Positions 27,182 through 36,097 of a stretch of DNA of 64,000 bases are shown piece after piece; within the stretch, counting starts at the first letter, position 1, and each line of letters starts with the position of its first letter. The position numbers and the translations under genes are program-made. Origin of the DNA: an uncultured Winogradskyella sp. (GTDB taxonomy: Bacteria > Bacteroidota > Bacteroidia > Flavobacteriales > Flavobacteriaceae). The DNA is taken from assembly GCA_913055905.1 (NCBI GenBank), contig CAJXLB010000001.1, forward strand, positions 186,001-250,000. Direction: 5' to 3'. The notes under the pieces are model-generated. The model searched no databases. It was given only the letters and a program-made list of their open reading frames with translations, and was not told where the DNA came from.

Positions 27182-28003
27182 CTATTCAAATGAAACAGTG
27201 TCGAGCGTTGTGGTCTCTCCTACCACGACAGTTACGTTCTCAACAACTACTGGATCAAAAGTTGAATTGACGTCTGGTGTTATGGTAACCGTATAAATCC
27301 CTTCTGGAAGACCTGAAATTTGGAAATTACCTAGGTCGTCTACAAAAGTTGAAGCTGTAATATTTTCGTTTGACGCCTCAATTTCTGCTACCAATCCTTC
27401 CGGTAAAATAGTACCCTCAATATTCCCCGAGTTTATATCCAGGTTGGCTCTCAAAACAGGCTTCAGGATAATATTTCCAGAATTTCCTGCAACTACTATT
27501 GATTCATCTACATCGAAATCGAGAATGAAGTTATAATCAAATCCTGCAATTATCTCTTGGTCCACCATTACCTTGAGTCCAGATTGCTGTGCGCTCGGTG
27601 TGCTGAGTGGTCTAGCCTCTGTTTCACCGTGCAGGACAATAGTATTGTCTTCGCCTAAAACCAATCGAATTTGCTCTAGCGTACCGGCTTCAATGCTTTC
27701 GTTATCTACTAATGGCAAATTCACGCCTCCTGTAAGTTCTAATAGATCGTAGATCCCTGGCTCAATAATGCCAATGGATAACCAATCATTATCATTTTCT
27801 TCAGAGCTTCCGTTATCGTATTTAATTCGTACATCCTGTACATCAATATATACATGGTCATAGTCTCCAGGATTATCAACTAATTTTATAGATAGGCTTG
27901 CGTCTTCCTGGGCAGAACTATTTGTATTAGGATTATCGCTATTGTCACAGGATATTATAACACTTAGAAAGGTTATAGCTAGTATTTGTTTTAATATTTT
28001 CAT
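27182..28003 (-). CDS. DUF4382 domain lipoprotein with carboxypeptidase-regulatory-like tail
   Basis: 273 residues from the ATG at 28003, selected because MKILKQILAITFLSVIISC is a lipoprotein signal with Cys19; an ATG six codons earlier gives a poorer N-terminus. The DUF4382 domain spans about 35-180 (SIKLVDNPGDYDHVYIDVQDVRIKY). The last 75 residues look like a carboxypeptidase regulatory-like (Ig-type) domain: GTILPEGLVAEIEA, then GNFQISGLPEGIYTVTITP. Probably surface or periplasm-facing. Function unknown. Confidence 0.85.
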   Translation of the reverse strand: MKILKQILAITFLSVIISCDNSDNPNTNSSAQEDASLSIKLVDNPGDYDHVYIDVQDVRIKYDNGSSEENDNDWLSIGIIEPGIYDLLELTGGVNLPLVDNESIEAGTLEQIRLVLGEDNTIVLHGETEARPLSTPSAQQSGLKVMVDQEIIAGFDYNFILDFDVDESIVVAGNSGNIILKPVLRANLDINSGNIEGTILPEGLVAEIEASNENITASTFVDDLGNFQISGLPEGIYTVTITPDVNSTFDPVVVENVTVVVGETTTLDTVSFE

Positions 28004-28209
28004 AAGAGATGTTTTTTGCATTTATATAGATACGTTCAAAACCACCTGACTAGATGACTTATGTCCCACAAAATTACAATTCTATGATAATCAATGAAAA
28101 TATTAGTGCTGCAAAAGAATAGTATTCTTTTATCCTTAAGATCCTCTATTGCTTATCATTTTGACTATTTTTATACAGTAAAAAGCTATTAATTTAAAAC
28201 CAATCTATT

Positions 28210-29073
28210 GTGAGGTATTCTAGAATCATCGCAGGGACGATGTCTTGGGGACGCTGGGGTAAATCTCTTTCCATCAAGGATATGTGTGAACGCATTGAGC
28301 ATTGTGTAGCACATAACATTACCACATTTGACCATGCTGATATTTATGGCGGCTATACTACTGAAGCAGAGTTTGGAAAAGCCTTAACTGAAACTGGTAT
28401 AGACCGTGAAAACATCCAGTTAATTTCTAAATGTGGCATCCAATATGTGTGTGAAAATCGGAATAATACGGTTAAACACTACAACTACACTAAAGATTAC
28501 ATTATTTGGTCCGTAGAAGAATCCTTAAAGCATCTGAATACCGAATATTTAGATTTGTTATTACTCCATAGGCCAAGTCCTTTAATGAATCCCGAAGAAA
28601 TAGGAGAGACCATTACCATTTTAAAAAAACAGGGAAAAATAAGGTCCTTTGGTGTTTCAAATTTTACGCCATCCCAAATGGACCTCATCGGTCTTCGTAT
28701 GGATGTTGATGTAAATCAAATTGAATTTTCCTTGACCCAGCACTTAGCTATGCACGATGGTACTCTAGATTACATAAAATCAAATGGGATTACACCCATG
28801 GCCTGGTCGCCATTGGGTTCTGTTTTTAGAGAAGAAAATGAAAAAACAAAGCGTATACGTAAACAACTCGGTGCATTATCATCTAAATATGAGGCCACGG
28901 AAGATCAGCTTCTATTAGCTTGGATTATGAAACATCCTGCAGGGATAATTCCAGTCGTTGGAACAACTAATAAAAACCGACTGAAACAAGCTATGGATGC
29001 TTCAAAGATTGATTTAGAACTAGAGGATTGGTTTCTTATTTTAGTGGCCTGTCAAGGCCATAAGGTCCCTTAA
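28210..29073 (+). CDS. Aldo/keto reductase, YdhF-like
   Basis: 287 residues starting with GTG at 28210; MRYSRIIAGTMSWGRWG is the family's usual N-terminus. An NADPH-dependent TIM-barrel oxidoreductase. Visible: catalytic Asp and Tyr in FDHADIYGGY (about 40-49), Lys in ISKCG, His in LLLHRPSPLMNP, GVSNF motif, and a C-terminal cofactor region PVVGTTNKNR. Substrate unknown. Twelve bases separate it from the SDR gene, so a three-gene operon with the AlbA_2 protein is likely. Confidence 0.9.
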   Translation: MRYSRIIAGTMSWGRWGKSLSIKDMCERIEHCVAHNITTFDHADIYGGYTTEAEFGKALTETGIDRENIQLISKCGIQYVCENRNNTVKHYNYTKDYIIWSVEESLKHLNTEYLDLLLLHRPSPLMNPEEIGETITILKKQGKIRSFGVSNFTPSQMDLIGLRMDVDVNQIEFSLTQHLAMHDGTLDYIKSNGITPMAWSPLGSVFREENEKTKRIRKQLGALSSKYEATEDQLLLAWIMKHPAGIIPVVGTTNKNRLKQAMDASKIDLELEDWFLILVACQGHKVP

Positions 29074-29085
29074 AAACTATTAAAA

Positions 29086-29835
29086 ATGAGTAAGATTGCC
29101 TTAATTACAGGAGCAACAAGTGGTATTGGGCGTGCTACCGCGCAAGAATTTGCAAAACATGGGATAAAACTTGTGCTTTGTGGCAGGCGTCAACAGCGCT
29201 TAGACGATTTAAAAGAATCGCTTTCAAAAAAAACAGAAGTCCATATCTTAAACTTCGATGTGCGGGACAGGGAAAAAGTTTTAGAAGCCATAGCTTCCCT
29301 ACCTGATGATTTTAAAAAGATTGATATTTTAATTAATAATGCAGGAAACGCCCATGGCTTAGACCCAATAGAACGCGGTAATCTAGATGATTGGGATGCT
29401 ATGTTAGACATTAATGTAAAAGGCTTACTGTATGTGAGCAAAGCGGTTATTCCTGGGATGACTGAGCGTCAGTCTGGTCATATCATTAACATTGGGTCCT
29501 CGGCAGGAAAGGAAGTGTACCCAAAAGGAAATGTGTATTGCGCCAGTAAACATGCTGTTTTAGCTATTACCGAAGGTATGCGAATAGATTTAAATCCATA
29601 TGGTATTAAGGTCAGTGCCATCAATCCTGGGTTGGTTGAAACGGAATTTTCTAAGGTTAGGTTTAAAGGTGGCAAAGAGGCTGATTCCGTTTATTCTGGC
29701 TACAAAGCTCTTCAAGCAGAAGACATTGCAGAGATAATTTATTTCGCCATAACAAGGCCTGCACATGTTAACTTGGCAGACGTCTTGGTGTTTCCAACAG
29801 CGCAAGCAAATTCGGTCACCGTTAAAAAAACTTAA
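29086..29835 (+). CDS. Short-chain dehydrogenase, YdfG-like (putative NADP-dependent 3-hydroxy acid dehydrogenase)
   Basis: 249 residues. The nucleotide-binding motif TGATSGIGRA (8-17), NNAGNAHG (about 85-92), catalytic Ser in IGSSAGK, and YCASK at about 152-156. The segment DPIERGNLDDWDAMLDINVKG closely matches YdfG-type enzymes that oxidise L-allo-threonine and 3-hydroxypropionate. The substrate is inferred. Middle gene of an apparent operon. Confidence 0.9.
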   Translation: MSKIALITGATSGIGRATAQEFAKHGIKLVLCGRRQQRLDDLKESLSKKTEVHILNFDVRDREKVLEAIASLPDDFKKIDILINNAGNAHGLDPIERGNLDDWDAMLDINVKGLLYVSKAVIPGMTERQSGHIINIGSSAGKEVYPKGNVYCASKHAVLAITEGMRIDLNPYGIKVSAINPGLVETEFSKVRFKGGKEADSVYSGYKALQAEDIAEIIYFAITRPAHVNLADVLVFPTAQANSVTVKKT

Positions 29836-29847
29836 GACCAAAACACC

Positions 29848-30981
29848 TTGATTAACAAACGGCTTCTCATAAAAAACCTTTTGGCTCACAACGATGAGAA
29901 TAGCTTCTACGACAAGAAACGTAAAATAGACATCGGTCATAAGGAAGGAAAGGCCAAATTCTTAAAGCATGTTTGTGCACTGTCTAATAGCAATCCAAAA
30001 AACAACTCTTACATTGTTATAGGCGTTCAAGATGAAGACAATCAAATTATTGGCGTAGACTTTTTTGATGATAGTAAAATTCAAAACCTTATTAACGCCT
30101 ACCTCGATAATCCTCCTATTGTACAGTACGAAAACATTCCTTTTCCACACCTGCCAGACGATAAGGTAGTTGGATTGGTTACCATTAGACCCATCGATGG
30201 CATTACATCTTTAAGAAAAAACATTTGGAAGTATTATGGTGGTTCTGTCTTCTTTAGAGAAGGAAGTATTAGCATGCCCAAGGTGTTTGATATTGAAATA
30301 AAGGACATCAATTCCAGATTGGTTTCAGCAATTGAAAACCACGCCAAAAACAACATTGAATTGACCCTTAATGGCGTTTTTGATTTTATGAATAAAAGAC
30401 GGGACTACAACCCACAGTATCATGTTTTCAAAGAGTATTTTGTGCTATGCTGGTCTGGAAGTAAAAAAGAGGTTAAAAACGAAACGTTTTACTCACGCGT
30501 TGATATAGAATTAATTAATGAGCAAGTACGCTTATTTTATTCTGCCTTGGATGAAGTTGCCATAAGTTATGACGACAGATCTTTTAAAATCATAGAATAC
30601 GTGCGATTAGGGCTTCAACAATCTTTCAAATATTACAAACTGGAAGAGACCCTCATTACTTTTGAAGATAATGCTAACTATTCCATAGACGCCAAATTAA
30701 TTTTTGAGCCACCTCAATTTAATAGAAAATTGCTGCATCATATTTATAACACTAATAACGCCATCCTAGAGAAGCTCGAAAAAAATATGCGTTTGGCTCC
30801 TCACGAAATTTCTGATTTAGAAAACCTAGCTGCGAGTTACCTCATCTGCTATCTCAATGGTTTTGATGAAGCACTTCCAAAACTAGACTACATTAAACCC
30901 TATCTTAAGCGGCAAAGTAGAAATTTGTACCAATCTTACAAGGATACGATGCGCATATTACGTAAAGTTAAATACAGTTAA
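29848..30981 (+). CDS. AlbA_2 (Schlafen-like) domain protein
   Basis: 377 residues from a TTG at 29848; the alignment-type N-terminus MINKRLLIKNLLAHNDENSFYDKK makes this start plausible, and no ATG occurs until about residue 90. The N-terminal domain (about 20-125) has the AlbA_2 pattern: IDIGHKEGKAKFLKHVCALSNS, then SYIVIGVQDEDNQIIGVD. These are often named ATP-binding or putative transcriptional regulators. The C-terminal 230 residues are not recognised. It follows the SDR gene by 12 bases. Confidence 0.78.
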   Translation: MINKRLLIKNLLAHNDENSFYDKKRKIDIGHKEGKAKFLKHVCALSNSNPKNNSYIVIGVQDEDNQIIGVDFFDDSKIQNLINAYLDNPPIVQYENIPFPHLPDDKVVGLVTIRPIDGITSLRKNIWKYYGGSVFFREGSISMPKVFDIEIKDINSRLVSAIENHAKNNIELTLNGVFDFMNKRRDYNPQYHVFKEYFVLCWSGSKKEVKNETFYSRVDIELINEQVRLFYSALDEVAISYDDRSFKIIEYVRLGLQQSFKYYKLEETLITFEDNANYSIDAKLIFEPPQFNRKLLHHIYNTNNAILEKLEKNMRLAPHEISDLENLAASYLICYLNGFDEALPKLDYIKPYLKRQSRNLYQSYKDTMRILRKVKYS

Positions 30982-31139
30982 ATAGTTGATTTTCATTTAT
31001 ATTCATCTGCTTTTTTTGCAAATCATCGGATAAAAAATAAGTACCCTGCATTTGATACATTTTTTTCTGCCATTCATCATAAAATTTGAAATGAAAAAAT
31101 AATATTATGCAACTTTGTTAAGCTATTAATCAATTATAT

Positions 31140-31189
31140 AACCTTGTTTCAAGAGAGAGCTGTAGAGCTTGTTGAAGCAAGGTTTTTTT
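31140..31189 (+). terminator. Strong rho-independent hairpin, possible small-RNA end
   Basis: AACCTTGTTTCAA (31140-31152) pairs with TTGAAGCAAGGTT (31172-31184), 13 bp with a single G-U pair, loop of 19 bases, then TTTTT. It is 159 bases past the AlbA_2 stop, far for a simple gene terminator, so it may end a small RNA or a long 3' UTR. Confidence 0.75.
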
Positions 31190-31252
31190 GAACTATTTTA
31201 GGTAAAATTGATTTCGGTTTGTTCTTAAATAACCCTCTAGTCACTTTACAAT

Positions 31253-31284
31253 AAAAAACCGCTTCTTTTAAGAAACGGTTTTTA
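31253..31284 (-). terminator. Intrinsic terminator after aldehyde dehydrogenase gene
   Basis: AAAACCGCTTCTT and AAGAAACGGTTTT form a stem with one C-A mismatch and T runs on both strands. It lies 24 bases after the aldehyde dehydrogenase stop. Confidence 0.75.
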
Positions 31285-31307
31285 AATCAAAGTATATTCT
31301 GTTTTTA

Positions 31308-32861
31308 CTATAAATCAAACTTTATGCCTTGAGCCAGCGGAAGTTCTGTAGTATAGTTAATAGTATTTGTCTGTCGTCTCATATAGATTTTCCAGGCATC
31401 AGAACCAGACTCACGGCCACCACCGGTTTCTTTCTCACCTCCAAAAGCGCCTCCAATTTCTGCACCAGACGTACCTATATTAACATTGGCAATACCGCAG
31501 TCGCTCCCAGCATGGGACAAAAACGCTTCTGCCTCTCTTAAATTATTGGTCATTATTGCCGAAGACAAGCCCTGTACGACATTATTTTGAATTTCTATGG
31601 CATTGTCCACATTGCCAGAATACTTGAGCAGATAAAGAACAGGCGCAAAAGTTTCGTGTTGGACAATCTCAAAATCGTTATTGGCTTCTGCTATCGCAGG
31701 CTTTACATAGCAACCACTGTCGTAGCCCTCTCCAGATAAAACGCCACCCTCAACAATAAGCTTACCGCCTTCTGCCACAACTTGTTCAAGTGCTTTCTTG
31801 TACATTGCTACCGCATCTGTATCAATTAGCGGCCCTACGTGGTTAGATTCATCTAGAGGGTTGCCAATTTTAAGCTGGTTATAAGCATCTACAAGCGCAT
31901 TTTTAACCTTGTCATAAATAGATTCATGGATAATAAGGCGTCTTGTGCTTGTGCAACGTTGTCCAGCAGTACCAACCGCGCCAAAAACCGCACCGATTAC
32001 GGTCATTTTTATATCAGCATCTGGAGTTACAATAATGGCGTTGTTACCACCAAGTTCCAATAAGGTCTTTCCTAAGCGACCTGCAACTTCTTGGGCAACT
32101 ATTTTTCCCATTCTAGTAGAGCCTGTTGCTGAAATCAATGGAATTCTTTTGTCTTTGGTCATAAATTCCCCAACGCGATAGTCGCCATTTATTAAACAAG
32201 AAATGCCTTCTGGCAAGTCATTTTGGGCAAAAACCTCAGCAGCAATGTTCTGGCACGCAATTCCGCAGAGTGGTGCCTTTTCTGAAGGTTTCCAAATACA
32301 AACATCACCGCAAACCCATGCTAGGGCCGTATTCCAAGACCAAACTGCCACTGGAAAATTAAAAGCCGAAATAATCCCAACAACGCCAAGCGGATGGTAT
32401 TGTTCGTACATACGATGACCTGGACGTTCGCTATGCATCGTAAAACCATGCAATTGACGCGATAGTCCGACAGCAAAATCACAGATATCTATCATTTCTT
32501 GTACCTCGCCCAGACCTTCCTGATAGGATTTACCCATTTCATAAGAGACTAATTTGCCTAAGGCTTCCTTTTTTTCGCGAAGTTTATTCCCAAATTGCCG
32601 TACAATTTCCCCACGCTGTGGTGCAGGCATGAGTCTCCAGGTTTTAAATGCGCTTGTTGCAGCAGCCATGGCTTTATTATAATCAGCTTTTGTTGTGGAC
32701 TTAACTTTTGCTATCAACTGTCCGTCTACGGGCGAAAAGCTCTCAATAATATCTCCGTTTGAAAAATTCTGGGATCCGGTTGAAGTCCCTTCATTTACTG
32801 CGCTTACACCTAGATGCTCTAACGCTTCCTTTATTCCGAAATCTGTAGCAACTGCTTGCAT
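31308..32861 (-). CDS. Aldehyde dehydrogenase, antiquitin (ALDH7) type; putative aminoadipate-semialdehyde dehydrogenase
   Basis: 517 residues. NAD-dependent. Catalytic Cys303 in GTAGQRCTSTRRL, general base Glu269 in LLELGGNN, oxyanion Asn168 in ISAFNFPVAVWSW. The latter, together with WNTALAWVCGD and the full length, marks the ALDH7 branch, whose best-known reaction oxidises alpha-aminoadipic semialdehyde during lysine breakdown. Bacterial members also act on other semialdehydes or betaine aldehyde. Single gene, terminated at both ends. The exact substrate is inferred. Confidence 0.88.
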   Translation of the reverse strand: MQAVATDFGIKEALEHLGVSAVNEGTSTGSQNFSNGDIIESFSPVDGQLIAKVKSTTKADYNKAMAAATSAFKTWRLMPAPQRGEIVRQFGNKLREKKEALGKLVSYEMGKSYQEGLGEVQEMIDICDFAVGLSRQLHGFTMHSERPGHRMYEQYHPLGVVGIISAFNFPVAVWSWNTALAWVCGDVCIWKPSEKAPLCGIACQNIAAEVFAQNDLPEGISCLINGDYRVGEFMTKDKRIPLISATGSTRMGKIVAQEVAGRLGKTLLELGGNNAIIVTPDADIKMTVIGAVFGAVGTAGQRCTSTRRLIIHESIYDKVKNALVDAYNQLKIGNPLDESNHVGPLIDTDAVAMYKKALEQVVAEGGKLIVEGGVLSGEGYDSGCYVKPAIAEANNDFEIVQHETFAPVLYLLKYSGNVDNAIEIQNNVVQGLSSAIMTNNLREAEAFLSHAGSDCGIANVNIGTSGAEIGGAFGGEKETGGGRESGSDAWKIYMRRQTNTINYTTELPLAQGIKFDL

Positions 32862-33105
32862 TTATATATGGTTTTTATGAATTATTAAAATTTGGTACGA
32901 AGTTACTAAGAATCCCTTAAACTAAGGGGTTTTAAAAACCGAAAAATCAACCTCAAGGAAACTGTTTAAGAAGATTTTAACGAGGTAAGAACATCTAATT
33001 GGTAAAATTGATTCGTAATTAATAGTGTAAGTATTTACGCATACTCCTTAACGCTCTCCTACACTAAACAACAAGTTATACCGCTCAATTAAAAACTAAA
33101 ATGTT

Positions 33106-33957
33106 ATGAAAATTGCAAGTATTCTTTTTACGGTATTTCTGAGCTGTAGTTCCCTTTTATTAACTAGTCAAAATCCATTTTTTGTGACTGCAGATAATGG
33201 TTTAACCGTTAGAGAACAGCCCGACCCCAAAGCAAGACGTGTGGGAAAATTAAACTATGGAGAAGTTATCAACGTTATTGAAACCACAAATATCAATCTT
33301 GCCATTTTTGATGAGGGTGAACAAATTGAAGGCCAATGGGTAAAAATGCAGTCGCCCACAATCAAAGGATATGTGTTTAATGGATTTCTATCTCCAGAAA
33401 AGTTAGAAGAGCCTATTGAGCTTAGGCATTACGGACTTACAATGCGACTTAAAAACCTAAAAACCAATGACGAATTTAAACGCCACACCCTGCACGACAA
33501 GGATACTATTAGAATTAACGTGGCCCTGGGAGACTCTCCTGAAGGAAAAATAATCACTATAAATAATAAGGGCTATAAACACATCAGTATTTTTCAACAA
33601 TTTGAAAACAGCGTTACCATAATGAATGAAGGCCCTCATTGCGACCTTACGGAATGGAAACATTATTACTCGTCTTGGGAGCCTTTACAAGCTATCTCCA
33701 AAACTAAATTTAAAACCCTACAATATAGCTCAGCTCAAAGACGTCAATTCATGGATATCGACATTAACCAATTGAAAACAGAAGTGGAGAACAAATGCGG
33801 AAAAGACTGGCGTAATTATGTGAATGATATAACAACCGTTAATGACTTTCCTGCAGATATAGGCATAAGTCGTATATTTCTTAAAGTTTTATTGACTAAT
33901 GAAAACGATGAAGTCACTGAAAAAATTATAGAATTCCAAATCCCTATGGGCTGCTAA
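33106..33957 (+). CDS. Exported SH3-domain protein, unknown function
   Basis: 283 residues. A signal peptide at 1-21 (ends LLLTSQ). A bacterial SH3 domain at about 26-100: ADNGLTVREQPDPKARRVGKLNYGEVINVIE, then WVKMQSPTIKGYVFNGFL. The remaining 180 residues are not recognised; they contain HCDLTEWKHYYSSW and a C-terminal Cys at the last position. Likely periplasmic. It is two bases upstream of a small ABM-domain gene, probably co-transcribed. Confidence 0.78.
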   Translation: MKIASILFTVFLSCSSLLLTSQNPFFVTADNGLTVREQPDPKARRVGKLNYGEVINVIETTNINLAIFDEGEQIEGQWVKMQSPTIKGYVFNGFLSPEKLEEPIELRHYGLTMRLKNLKTNDEFKRHTLHDKDTIRINVALGDSPEGKIITINNKGYKHISIFQQFENSVTIMNEGPHCDLTEWKHYYSSWEPLQAISKTKFKTLQYSSAQRRQFMDIDINQLKTEVENKCGKDWRNYVNDITTVNDFPADIGISRIFLKVLLTNENDEVTEKIIEFQIPMGC

Positions 33958-33959
33958 TT

Positions 33960-34271
33960 ATGAAAACATCCAAACCCTACTACGCTGTAATTTTTACCTC
34001 TAAGTTAAAATCTGATGATGGCTATAGTAATATGGCTCAAAAAATGGAGCAACTCGCTAAAACCCAAAAAGGGTTTTTTGGTATGGATAGCGCAAGAAAT
34101 GATTTGGGAATTACCGTAAGTTATTGGGAAAGCTTAAAGGCTATAACCCGTTGGAAATCTAATCTAGAGCACATAGAAGCCCAAAATAAAGGTAAAACAC
34201 TATGGTATAAGTGGTATAGTGTATGGATATGCAAAGTTGAGCACGAGTACGAATTCAACCATGTGTCCTAG
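33960..34271 (+). CDS. ABM-domain protein (antibiotic biosynthesis monooxygenase family)
   Basis: 103 residues. Ferredoxin-like ABM pattern: YYAVIFTSKL, GYSNMAQKMEQLAKTQKGFFGMDSAR, then ITVSYWESLKAITRWKSNLEH and the terminal WYKWYSVWICKVEHEYEF. It resembles YqjZ-type proteins. Family members include heme-degrading and quinone-modifying enzymes as well as many unknowns; substrate here cannot be named. It follows the SH3 gene by two bases. Confidence 0.85.
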   Translation: MKTSKPYYAVIFTSKLKSDDGYSNMAQKMEQLAKTQKGFFGMDSARNDLGITVSYWESLKAITRWKSNLEHIEAQNKGKTLWYKWYSVWICKVEHEYEFNHVS

Positions 34272-34322
34272 TCAATATAGTAATAAGTGTTTACTACTTA
34301 AGGACCATTTCATTCAAATCCG

Positions 34323-34330
34323 TATTTTTG
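34323..34330 (+). promoter_or_regulatory. -7 box (TATTTTTG) for small membrane protein
   Basis: Exact TAnnTTTG match 22 bases before the ATG at 34352. Only TTA is found at the -33 distance. Confidence 0.45.
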
Positions 34331-34351
34331 CGCTTATAATTTTATTTAGAT

Positions 34352-34789
34352 ATGGAAATCCTTCAATTTATACATTCTTACTGGGCATATTTGGTGCTTG
34401 TTGTTTTGATTTTAGCCACTTTAAATGCGCTTTTTAAATTTTTCGGTAACAAAGAGTTTGAAGCGAGAGATTTTAGAATTTCATTGTTCGCACTGATTAC
34501 CATGCATATTCAACTGCTTATAGGTATTATTCTCTATTTCACTAAGGATTATTTCAGTGTTATTGATGAAGTTGGAGGCATGGGTGAGGTTATGAAAAAC
34601 GCTGACTTAAGAAACCTTATAGTTGAACATCCTACAACCATGATTATAGCAGTGGCTTTGGTTACCATAGGTTATTCAAAACATAAAAAGAAATTGGTTT
34701 CTAAACCAAAATTTAAGCTGTTGAGTATATTTTACACGCTCGCTCTAATATTAGTATTGGCAAAAATTCCATGGAATCTTTGGTTCTAA
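34352..34789 (+). CDS. Small four-helix membrane protein (cytochrome b-like family), unknown function
   Basis: 145 residues with four hydrophobic helices at about 10-30, 44-64, 92-108 and 122-140. Histidines lie in helices (MHIQLLIG, VEHP). Relatives are common in Bacteroidota and are sometimes mislabelled as ribosomal protein L27, which this clearly is not: the true L27 is at 46735. Heme binding is conceivable but unproven. A bidirectional terminator follows. Confidence 0.75.
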   Translation: MEILQFIHSYWAYLVLVVLILATLNALFKFFGNKEFEARDFRISLFALITMHIQLLIGIILYFTKDYFSVIDEVGGMGEVMKNADLRNLIVEHPTTMIIAVALVTIGYSKHKKKLVSKPKFKLLSIFYTLALILVLAKIPWNLWF

Positions 34790-34791
34790 TG

Positions 34792-34823
34792 AAAAGGCCT
34801 CTTGTTTTAAGAGGCCTTTTTTG
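34792..34823 (+). terminator. Bidirectional intrinsic terminator
   Basis: AAAAGGCCTCTT (34792-34803) pairs perfectly with AAGAGGCCTTTT (34809-34820), five-base loop, T run. It separates the convergent membrane protein and nuclease-family genes. Confidence 0.92.
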
Positions 34824-34829
34824 TTTAAG

Positions 34830-35885
34830 CTATTGCACTTGTTTAATTAAGTATACGTAAACTGGGAAGTGGTCGCTGAATCCATTTGTAAATCCGCCAT
34901 CGGCAAAACTTCTAAATGGATAACCCTCCCATCTTCCTCTTTTATTAGATAGATAGGCTTTATTATAAATCCCTGCCTTCCAGAATCTATAGGAAGAATA
35001 ATCATCTTCCAATAACGGTTGGGTTAGCATTATTTGATCAAAAAGGCTCCAAGCGTCCCTATAGGCCGTAGTACCATAACCTTTATCTGTAAACATCTTC
35101 TCAAACGGATTGTAAATTCCTTTTAAAGGCACGTCTTCTTTCTCCTTTTTCGCTTTGAGAACTTCCTTAACACTATCGTTGGTTGGGTCGTCGTTTAAAT
35201 CGCCCATTGTTAAGATTTTTGCATAAGGATCTACAGACTGTAAGGAATCAATGATACGCTTATTTAATTTTGCCGCTCCAACACGTTTTGAGCGGCTTCG
35301 TGCTTCGCCACCGCTTCTAGAGGGCCAGTGATTGACAATGATATGGATAAGATCTCCATCAAGCTCTCCGCTCACTAAAAGTTGATCTCTGGTATAAACA
35401 CGTCTTCGCGTTAAATCATCATAAATCTTTAGTTCGTGGGAACTGGAATTTATAGGCCTAAACAAGGCCTTCTGATAAAGTAAGGCAACATCGATACTTC
35501 TTCGATCAGGGCCATCAAAGTGAATAATACCATAATCCTTTCCCAATAGAAGGGGGTCGTTTACAAGATCTTCGAGGACTTTTCTATTTTCAATCTCGCA
35601 AACGCCAATAACTGCAGGAGCATTTCTCGCCAAATCCGAACCAATGTTAGCGATGACCCTTGCCATGTTTTTTACTTTTTGCTTGTAAACCTCGCTTCTA
35701 TTAGCCTTCATCTCCATGATTGGACTCGCCTCGTCTCGCTTTAATGGGTCATCAATAGTATCAAATAGGTTTTCTAGATTATAAAAAGCAACAGTATGGA
35801 TTTTAAACTGTTTTTCTTCCTGAGCATTGGAGAAGAAAAAACACATCAATAACCCAATACCAAGAAGTGATTTTACATATTTCAT
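34830..35885 (-). CDS. Exported endonuclease/exonuclease/phosphatase family protein
   Basis: 351 residues. Signal peptide at 1-22 (MKYVKSLLGIGLLMCFFFSNAQ). EEP-fold motifs: FYNLENLFD near 32-40, CEIENRKVLEDL (metal-binding Glu), IVNHWPSRSGGE (catalytic His), TMGDLNDDPTND, and a terminal SDHFPVYV. These are the hallmarks of Mg-dependent hydrolases such as DNase I and phosphoesterases. Divergent from a TonB receptor with a 212-base shared upstream region. Nuclease activity is plausible; the substrate is inferred. Confidence 0.87.
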   Translation of the reverse strand: MKYVKSLLGIGLLMCFFFSNAQEEKQFKIHTVAFYNLENLFDTIDDPLKRDEASPIMEMKANRSEVYKQKVKNMARVIANIGSDLARNAPAVIGVCEIENRKVLEDLVNDPLLLGKDYGIIHFDGPDRRSIDVALLYQKALFRPINSSSHELKIYDDLTRRRVYTRDQLLVSGELDGDLIHIIVNHWPSRSGGEARSRSKRVGAAKLNKRIIDSLQSVDPYAKILTMGDLNDDPTNDSVKEVLKAKKEKEDVPLKGIYNPFEKMFTDKGYGTTAYRDAWSLFDQIMLTQPLLEDDYSSYRFWKAGIYNKAYLSNKRGRWEGYPFRSFADGGFTNGFSDHFPVYVYLIKQVQ

Positions 35886-36034
35886 AGTGAAAATTAAGTA
35901 GTTTTAATTGTCTAATTCTATTGTTAAAGTTTTCTTAATAAAAGATATCTATAGACATTCTGTGTTTCGATATTAACTTATTGTTATATCAATTCAAATA
36001 ACCTGCCAAAAGTATGTAATTCTTATAAAAAATG

Positions 36035-36042
36035 TACATTTG
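36035..36042 (+). promoter_or_regulatory. -7 box (TACATTTG) for TonB receptor gene
   Basis: Exact TAnnTTTG match 55 bases before the ATG at 36098. No exact TTG at -33. Confidence 0.45.
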
Positions 36043-36097
36043 TGCGCTGCTAATAACCATTTATTAACCTACCGTAACAATCAATATTTAATTGGGT

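Larger units (their letters stand above)
30982..31307. other. Intergenic region without a recognisable gene
   Basis: A 326-base AT-rich gap between the AlbA_2 gene (plus) and the aldehyde dehydrogenase (minus). No convincing open frame is visible on either strand. It holds a strong hairpin with U tail at 31140-31189 and a second one at 31253-31284 near the aldehyde dehydrogenase 3' end. The first 150 bases show no other structure I can support. Confidence 0.6.

Noticed and set aside
34352-34789. Ribosomal protein L27
   Set aside because: A name in circulation for relatives; this is a four-helix membrane protein and the true L27 is at 46735-46995.
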